NCBI GenBank assembly: GCA_044228695.1
Contig: JBGAUK010000004.1
Location: 29,361 to 93,360, forward strand
Length of the DNA: 64,000 bases
Reading direction: 5' to 3'
From: M0108 sp044228695
GTDB taxonomy: Bacteria > Pseudomonadota > Gammaproteobacteria > Chromatiales > Chromatiaceae
Position 1 is the first letter of the stretch. Every line of letters begins with the position of its first letter. Made by a program: the position numbers and the translations under genes. The notes beneath the pieces are model-generated. The model was given only the letters and a program-made list of their open reading frames with translations, had not been told where the DNA came from and did no database searches. Below, piece after piece: positions 60,361 to 64,000 of the stretch.

Positions 60361-61170
60361 ATGACCCTTGCACTCGCGCCTCACGCCGATCCCCTGCTGC
60401 TGTATGACGAAAGCTTTGCCAGCCGCCTGCTGCTCGGCACCGCCCGCTATCCCTCGCCCGTCGTACTGGAGTTGGCCGTTACCCGGGCCCAACCCTGTCT
60501 GTTGACGGCCTCCCTGCGGCGCCAAGGCGCCAGCGGTCTCGATCCCAGCCAGGGCTTCTGGCCTCTCCTGCGGAAGATGGGGGTGCCGGTGCTGCCCAAC
60601 ACCGCCGGCTGCCATAGTCCCCGGGAGGCCATCACCACCGCCGAGATGGCGCGGGAGGTCTTCGAGACCGACTGGATCAAGCTGGAGGTGATCGGCGATG
60701 ACTATAGCCTGCAACCGGACACCCTCAATCTGGTCGAGGCCGCCGCGCACCTGATCAAGAGTGGCTTCAAGGTGCTGCCCTACAGCACCGACGACCTGGT
60801 GCTGTGTCAGCGCCTGGTCGATGTCGGCTGCCAGGCCGTCATGCCCTGGGCGGCGCCCATCGGCACCGGCAAGGGCCCCATCAACCCCTACGCCTTGCGC
60901 ACCCTGCGCGAGCGCCTGAGCGTACCCTTGATCGTCGACGCCGGGCTGGGTCTGCCCTCGCACGCCTGCCAGGTGATGGAGTGGGGCTTCGACGCCGTGC
61001 TGCTCAATACCGCGGTCGCCCTGGCGCGGGAGCCGGTGGCCATGGCCGGGGCCTTTGCCGATGCGGTGCGCGCCGGCCGGGCCGCCTTCCTGGCCGGGGC
61101 CATGACGGCGCAGGAAACCGCCCAGCCCAGTACCCCGGTGTTGGGTACGCCCTTCTGGCACCACGCCTGA
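60361..61170 (+). CDS. thiG: Thiazole synthase ThiG
   Basis: ThiG condenses deoxyxylulose phosphate, ThiS-COSH and dehydroglycine to thiazole phosphate. The 269-residue barrel has SFASRLLLGTARYPSPVVLE, NTAGCHSPREAITTAEMAR, WIKLEVIGDDYSLQPDTLNL (Lys for the Schiff base), MPWAAPIGTGKGPINPY and AVLLNTAVALAREPVAMAGA. Conservation is strong over the full length. It lies 33 bp after thiS. Confidence 0.96.
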   Translation: MTLALAPHADPLLLYDESFASRLLLGTARYPSPVVLELAVTRAQPCLLTASLRRQGASGLDPSQGFWPLLRKMGVPVLPNTAGCHSPREAITTAEMAREVFETDWIKLEVIGDDYSLQPDTLNLVEAAAHLIKSGFKVLPYSTDDLVLCQRLVDVGCQAVMPWAAPIGTGKGPINPYALRTLRERLSVPLIVDAGLGLPSHACQVMEWGFDAVLLNTAVALAREPVAMAGAFADAVRAGRAAFLAGAMTAQETAQPSTPVLGTPFWHHA

Positions 61171-61177
61171 TCCGGCC

Positions 61178-62122
61178 ATGTCCGCTCCCGCCCTGTCGCG
61201 CGCCCTAGGCCTGACCCTCACCCTGGTCGAGCGGCACGCGGCGCTCGGTCTGGCCGCCCAGGCCGATCCCCACGCCCTGCCCGGGGAAGACAGCCTCCAT
61301 GGCATCGCCTATGCCGCCGCCCGCCGGCTGGGTTTTGTCCCCGCCGACGCCGCCTGCCTGGCCTGCGCCTGGCAGCGCCAGAGCGAGCGCACCGGCCACT
61401 TCGACCCCGAGACCTGGCCGGTCGAGCCGGTCGACTTCGGCATGAGCCCCGGTCCTGGCTCGCCCGCTTTCGCGCCCTGCCCAGGGGCCCTGGGCCTCTA
61501 TGCCGTGCTGCCCAGCGCCGACTGGGTGGGCCGCCTGGCCCGCGCCGGGGTGTCCACCCTGCAACTGCGCTACAAATCCGGCGATGCCGCCGCCCGGCGC
61601 GCCGAGATCCAGGCGGCGGTGGCTGCGGTCCAAGGCACCGAGAGCCTGCTATTCATCAACGATCATTGGCGCGAGGCCCTCGCCGCCGGGGCCTACGGCG
61701 TGCATCTGGGTCAGGAAGACCTGGATAGGCTGAGCTCCGCCGAGCTGGCGGAGATCCGCGACGCCGGCTTGCGCCTGGGCCTTAGCACCCATGGCTATGC
61801 CGAGATGCTGCGCGCCGACGCCCTCGGCCCGAGCTATCTGGCCCTCGGCGCCGTGTACCCGACCACGCTCAAGGCCATGGCTACCCCGGCCCAAGGCAGC
61901 GCCCGGCTGGGGGCCTACGCCCGCCTGCTGCGTGACCGCTCCCTGGTGGCGATTGGCGGCATCGGCGCGGCGCAACTGCCCGACATCGCGCGGGCCGGGG
62001 TCGGTGCCTTCGCCGTGGTCCGCGCCATCGTTGACGCCGCACAGCCGGAAGTCGCGGCGGCAACCCTGCGGCACGCCTGGGAGCAGGCCACCCGGCGGGC
62101 GGGCCGCCGGCCAGGCTCCTAA
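61178..62122 (+). CDS. thiE: Thiamine-phosphate synthase ThiE with an extra N-terminal domain
   Basis: ThiE joins thiazole phosphate and pyrimidine pyrophosphate. The catalytic barrel occupies about residues 105-310, starting GLYAVLPSADWVGRLARAGV, then LQLRYKSGDA, LLFINDHWREALAAGAYGVH, LGQEDLDRL and VAIGGIGAAQLPDIARAG. Residues 1-104 form an extra segment, with a Cys pair (AACLACAW) and charged helices, that is absent from the usual ~210-residue ThiE. Its role is unknown. The ATG at 61178 lies 7 nt after thiG. Confidence 0.88.
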   Translation: MSAPALSRALGLTLTLVERHAALGLAAQADPHALPGEDSLHGIAYAAARRLGFVPADAACLACAWQRQSERTGHFDPETWPVEPVDFGMSPGPGSPAFAPCPGALGLYAVLPSADWVGRLARAGVSTLQLRYKSGDAAARRAEIQAAVAAVQGTESLLFINDHWREALAAGAYGVHLGQEDLDRLSSAELAEIRDAGLRLGLSTHGYAEMLRADALGPSYLALGAVYPTTLKAMATPAQGSARLGAYARLLRDRSLVAIGGIGAAQLPDIARAGVGAFAVVRAIVDAAQPEVAAATLRHAWEQATRRAGRRPGS

Positions 62123-62264
62123 GCGCTGGTCAAGAGCCTGAATAACCTAGCGATCCGGTGAACTCAAAAAGGTGGCTGTCGATACCCGAATCCAGGTATC
62201 CTTCCAGCCTTGGTATTTTTGTGGAGGCATTTGGGCCTCCCTTCGTCTGCGTGATCCCAATCCT

Positions 62265-63953
62265 ATGTCCGATACCCAGAATTCCACCCTGGCTGCCCCG
62301 GGGAAAACCAATTTCATTCGCCAGATCATCGAACAGGACCTGGCCAGTGGTAAGCATGCGCGTATCCTCACGCGCTTTCCGCCGGAGCCTAACGGCTATC
62401 TGCATATTGGTCATGCCAAGTCCATCGTCCTCAACTTTGGCTTGGCGCTGGACTATCCGGGTCATTGCAACCTGCGCTTCGATGACACCAACCCGCTGAA
62501 GGAGAATCTGGAGTTCGTCGCGGCCATCGAGGCGGACGTGCGCTGGTTGGGCTACGGCTGGGGGGAGCGGACCTTCTTTGCCTCCGACTACTTTCATCAG
62601 CTCCACGACTTCGCCGTGGACCTGATCCGCAAGGGCCTGGCCTATGTCTGCGACCTGGATGCCGAGCAGACCCGCGCCTACCGCGGCACCCTGACCGAGC
62701 CGGGCCAGGACAGCCCCTACCGCGACCGTACCCGAGAGGAAAACCTGGACCTCTTTGCCCGCATGCGCGCCGGCGAGTTTCCGGACGGCGCCCGCACCCT
62801 GCGCGCCAAGATCGACATGGCCTCGCCAAACATCAATCTGCGCGATCCGGTCCTCTACCGCATCAAACACGGGGTGACCCACCACCAGACGGGCAGTCAG
62901 TGGTGTCTCTACCCCATGTACGACTACACCCATCCTATTTCCGATGCCCTGGAAGGCATCACCCACTCCCTCTGCACCCTGGAGTTCGAGGATCATCGCC
63001 CCCTCTATGACTGGGTGATCGACAACCTGGACCTGCCCTGCAAGCCACGTCAGATCGAGTTCTCCCGCCTCAACCTGGAATACACGGTGATGAGCAAGCG
63101 CCTCCTCACCCAATTGGTGAGCGAGGGCCACGTCGAGGGCTGGGACGACCCCCGCCTGCCCACCCTCGCGGGTCTGCGCCGCCGGGGCTATACCCCCGCC
63201 GCCATCCGCGCCTTCTGCGACCGCATCGGCATCACCAAATCCGACAATCTGGTGGAGATGTCCCTGCTGGAGAACACCATCCGCGAGGACCTGGACGCGA
63301 CCAGCGACCGCCGCCTGGCGGTGCTGCACCCCCTCAAGGTGGTGATCGAGGACTATCCGGCGGATCGGGAAGAGACCATCGAACTGGCCAATCACCCCAA
63401 GGACGAGGCGCGGGGCGTTCGCGCCCTAGGCTTTGGCCCTGAACTTTTTATCGACCGCGCCGATTTCGCCGAGGACCCACCCAAGGGCTTCAAGCGCCTA
63501 GTCCCCGGCGGCGAGGTCCGGTTGCGCGGGGCCTACGTCATCCGTTGCGACCAGGTCATCAAGGACGCCGCGGGCGAGGTCATCGAATTGCGTTGCCGTC
63601 ACGACGCCGCGACCCTGGGCCGCAATCCGGAGGGCCGCAAGGTCAAGGGCGTCATCCACTGGGTGCCCGCCGCCTCGGCGGTGACCGCCGAGGTGCGCCT
63701 CTATGACCGCCTCTTCGCCGTGCCCCATCCGGGGGCCGGCGGTCGCGATTTTCTCAACGACATCAACCCAGACTCCCTGCGCACCCTCACCGGCTGCCTG
63801 GTCGAGCCCGCGCTCCTGGCGGCCGCGCCTAGCGACCGCTTCCAGTTCGAGCGCGAGGGGTATTTCGTCGTCGATCGCGATTCCCGTCGCGATCGGTTGG
63901 TCTTCAACCGCACCGTGGGGCTGCGGGATACCTGGACCAGCCAGAGCCACTAA
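62265..63953 (+). CDS. glnS: Glutaminyl-tRNA synthetase
   Basis: The 562-residue class I synthetase charges tRNA-Gln. The HIGH region is ILTRFPPEPNGYLHIGHAKS and the KMSKS-type motif is EYTVMSKRLLTQLVSEGHVE. QWCLYPMYDYTHPISDALEG, the two C-terminal beta barrels and the GlnRS-specific FDDTNPLKENLEFV are present. I prefer the ATG at 62265 (MSDTQNS) over the longer frame from 62172, which would add 31 uncharacteristic residues. The 142 bp upstream hold no other gene. Confidence 0.96.
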   Translation: MSDTQNSTLAAPGKTNFIRQIIEQDLASGKHARILTRFPPEPNGYLHIGHAKSIVLNFGLALDYPGHCNLRFDDTNPLKENLEFVAAIEADVRWLGYGWGERTFFASDYFHQLHDFAVDLIRKGLAYVCDLDAEQTRAYRGTLTEPGQDSPYRDRTREENLDLFARMRAGEFPDGARTLRAKIDMASPNINLRDPVLYRIKHGVTHHQTGSQWCLYPMYDYTHPISDALEGITHSLCTLEFEDHRPLYDWVIDNLDLPCKPRQIEFSRLNLEYTVMSKRLLTQLVSEGHVEGWDDPRLPTLAGLRRRGYTPAAIRAFCDRIGITKSDNLVEMSLLENTIREDLDATSDRRLAVLHPLKVVIEDYPADREETIELANHPKDEARGVRALGFGPELFIDRADFAEDPPKGFKRLVPGGEVRLRGAYVIRCDQVIKDAAGEVIELRCRHDAATLGRNPEGRKVKGVIHWVPAASAVTAEVRLYDRLFAVPHPGAGGRDFLNDINPDSLRTLTGCLVEPALLAAAPSDRFQFEREGYFVVDRDSRRDRLVFNRTVGLRDTWTSQSH

Positions 63954-64000
63954 TCCTCAACGATCACGATACCGCCGAACTCAGGAGACCCAGGCCTCAT

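Noticed and set aside
62223..62240. GGAGGC...GCCTCC hairpin before glnS
   Set aside because: No T-run on either strand and no riboswitch-like conserved boxes, so not called a terminator.

Overview
The window is GC-rich, densely coded proteobacterial DNA. It most likely comes from a purple sulfur bacterium (Chromatiaceae type). The strongest evidence is a pair of short, unannotated genes at 49956-50274 that encode LH2 antenna polypeptides (PucA and PucB). A long anaerobic-type cobalamin cluster and a cyclic beta-glucan synthase fit this reading. No rRNA, tRNA or CRISPR array was seen.

Layout. (1) 1-12145, minus strand: a nearly continuous cobalamin operon running cobO, cbiA, a cbiM-like gene, cbiF, cbiX, cbiC, cbiD, cbiET, cbiL, cbiG, cobE-like, cbiH and cbiB (cut by the window edge). 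It is headed by a cobalamin riboswitch (about 12362-12570). Several genes carry in-frame insertions made of a GC-rich palindromic repeat. (2) 12766-31669: an accessory region of small envelope and stress genes. It holds two Crp/Fnr-like regulators, DUF3096, entericidin, glycine-zipper lipoproteins, CsbD, DUF3309, BON, DUF2333, a CigR/RcnB-like protein and a collagen-like lipoprotein. It also holds an AI-2E family transporter, an AT-rich LD-carboxypeptidase-like gene, an ice-binding-like protein and a HlyD/RbbA/YhhJ exporter. Two of its operons share a conserved upstream module. (3) 32200-40779: one giant gene for a cyclic beta-1,2-glucan synthase (NdvB/ChvB type). (4) 40944-48600: housekeeping genes adk, a sulfotransferase, rluB-scpB-scpA-trpS, a site-2 protease and selO. 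(5) 48759-50575: the LH2 locus. It has pucBA, 3' stem-loops, a sigma70-like promoter whose -35 lies inside one of two tandem TGT-N12-ACA (PpsR/CrtJ-type) palindromes, and a downstream gene for a novel-looking protein with six ~17-residue repeats. (6) 50576-63953: a SpoIIE-type phosphatase, an intact IS1182-family element, an old yellow enzyme, a five-PAS hybrid histidine kinase that overlaps the thiOSGE genes, and glnS.

How the parts work together. The corrin genes convert precorrin-2 or sirohydrochlorin through ring contraction to cobyrinate diamide and adenosylated corrinoid, and the riboswitch senses the end product. The LH2 genes look redox- or light-repressed through PpsR-type sites. The stress region and the glucan synthase look like an envelope or osmotic-stress module. 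The most interesting unexplained item is the repeat protein at 48849-49742 next to pucBA.
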